From JANXVV01 sp038230975 (GTDB lineage: Bacteria; Planctomycetota; Phycisphaerae; Tepidisphaerales; Tepidisphaeraceae), in assembly GCA_038230975.1 (NCBI GenBank), contig JBBRMF010000029.1, positions 1 through 31,142 of the forward strand: a stretch of DNA of 31,142 bases, given 5' to 3'. A program made the position numbers and the translations under genes. The notes under the pieces are model-generated. The model had not been told where the DNA came from, did not search any database, and worked only from the letters and a program-made list of their open reading frames with translations. Below are positions 31,116-31,142 of this stretch, piece after piece. Position 1 is the stretch's first letter, and the number at the start of each line of letters is the position of its first letter.

Positions 31116-31142
31116 TGACGAGATCGGCGGGTATTATCCCCT
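31116..31142. mobile_element. start of a third family B repeat at the right edge
   Basis: The last 27 bases match 24134-24160 in 23 of 27 positions, ending TTATCCCCT as in copy 1. The window stops before the palindromic core can be seen, so this is a partial observation. Confidence 0.5.

Noticed and set aside
1..31142. CRISPR array, tRNA, rRNA or riboswitch
   Set aside because: No regularly spaced direct repeats, no tRNA-like cloverleaf with a CCA or TTCGA loop, and no recognisable riboswitch core were seen by eye; a covariance-model search was not possible.

Overview
The window looks like a chromosomal segment of a planctomycete, probably from the Phycisphaerae side of the phylum. The grounds are a C-terminal zinc-ribbon signature of the type YDLRATPDRCPECG (a planctomycete hallmark as I know it), secreted beta-propeller proteins, scattered Uma2 genes, many large intergenic palindromes, and moderately high GC with several genes that lack a Shine-Dalgarno site. 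No rRNA, tRNA, CRISPR array, transposase or prophage gene was seen.

Region 1 (about 211-9363, nearly all on the minus strand) is a PrkA / DUF444 / SpoVR locus, equivalent to the yeaG-yeaH-ycgB trio of enterobacteria and prkA-yhbH-spoVR of Bacillus. Reading in the direction of transcription: PrkA kinase, two membrane proteins, a truncated copy of the start of the DUF444 gene, an unknown 266-aa protein, full DUF444, a GIY-YIG domain protein, a Uma2 protein, then SpoVR, a 114-aa unknown and a second Uma2. A HigA-type antitoxin lies on the opposite strand between SpoVR and the Uma2 gene, with only what looks like the last codons of its toxin left. The locus has clearly taken in accessory genes.

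Region 2 (9364-15019) has a 513-bp gene-free stretch with a 20-bp-stem hairpin, an amylo-alpha-1,6-glucosidase, a zinc-ribbon membrane protein and an ArnT-like glycosyltransferase. Region 3 (15020-21615) has an AlkA-type glycosylase, a secreted retropepsin-like protein, a small internally duplicated protein, a ferredoxin-type nitrite/sulfite reductase split by an in-frame TAA, its 190-aa companion and a PQQ-like beta-propeller protein. Region 4 (21616-31142) has a YncE-like propeller, a PfkB sugar kinase, a BatA-like membrane protein, pyruvate kinase plus a lipoprotein, MqnA (futalosine menaquinone pathway), a CCA-adding enzyme and a FliN-type flagellar switch protein.

The intergenic spaces of region 4 carry two families of repeats: a 150-160 bp element with terminal inverted repeats (two copies) and a 140-170 bp palindromic element (two full copies and the start of a third at the right edge). 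The observations I rate highest are the in-frame stop in the sulfite reductase, the 52-bp duplication of the DUF444 start flanking an inserted unknown gene, the higB relic, and the two repeat families. I did not find a clear new multi-gene system; the remodelled PrkA/DUF444/SpoVR locus is the nearest candidate.
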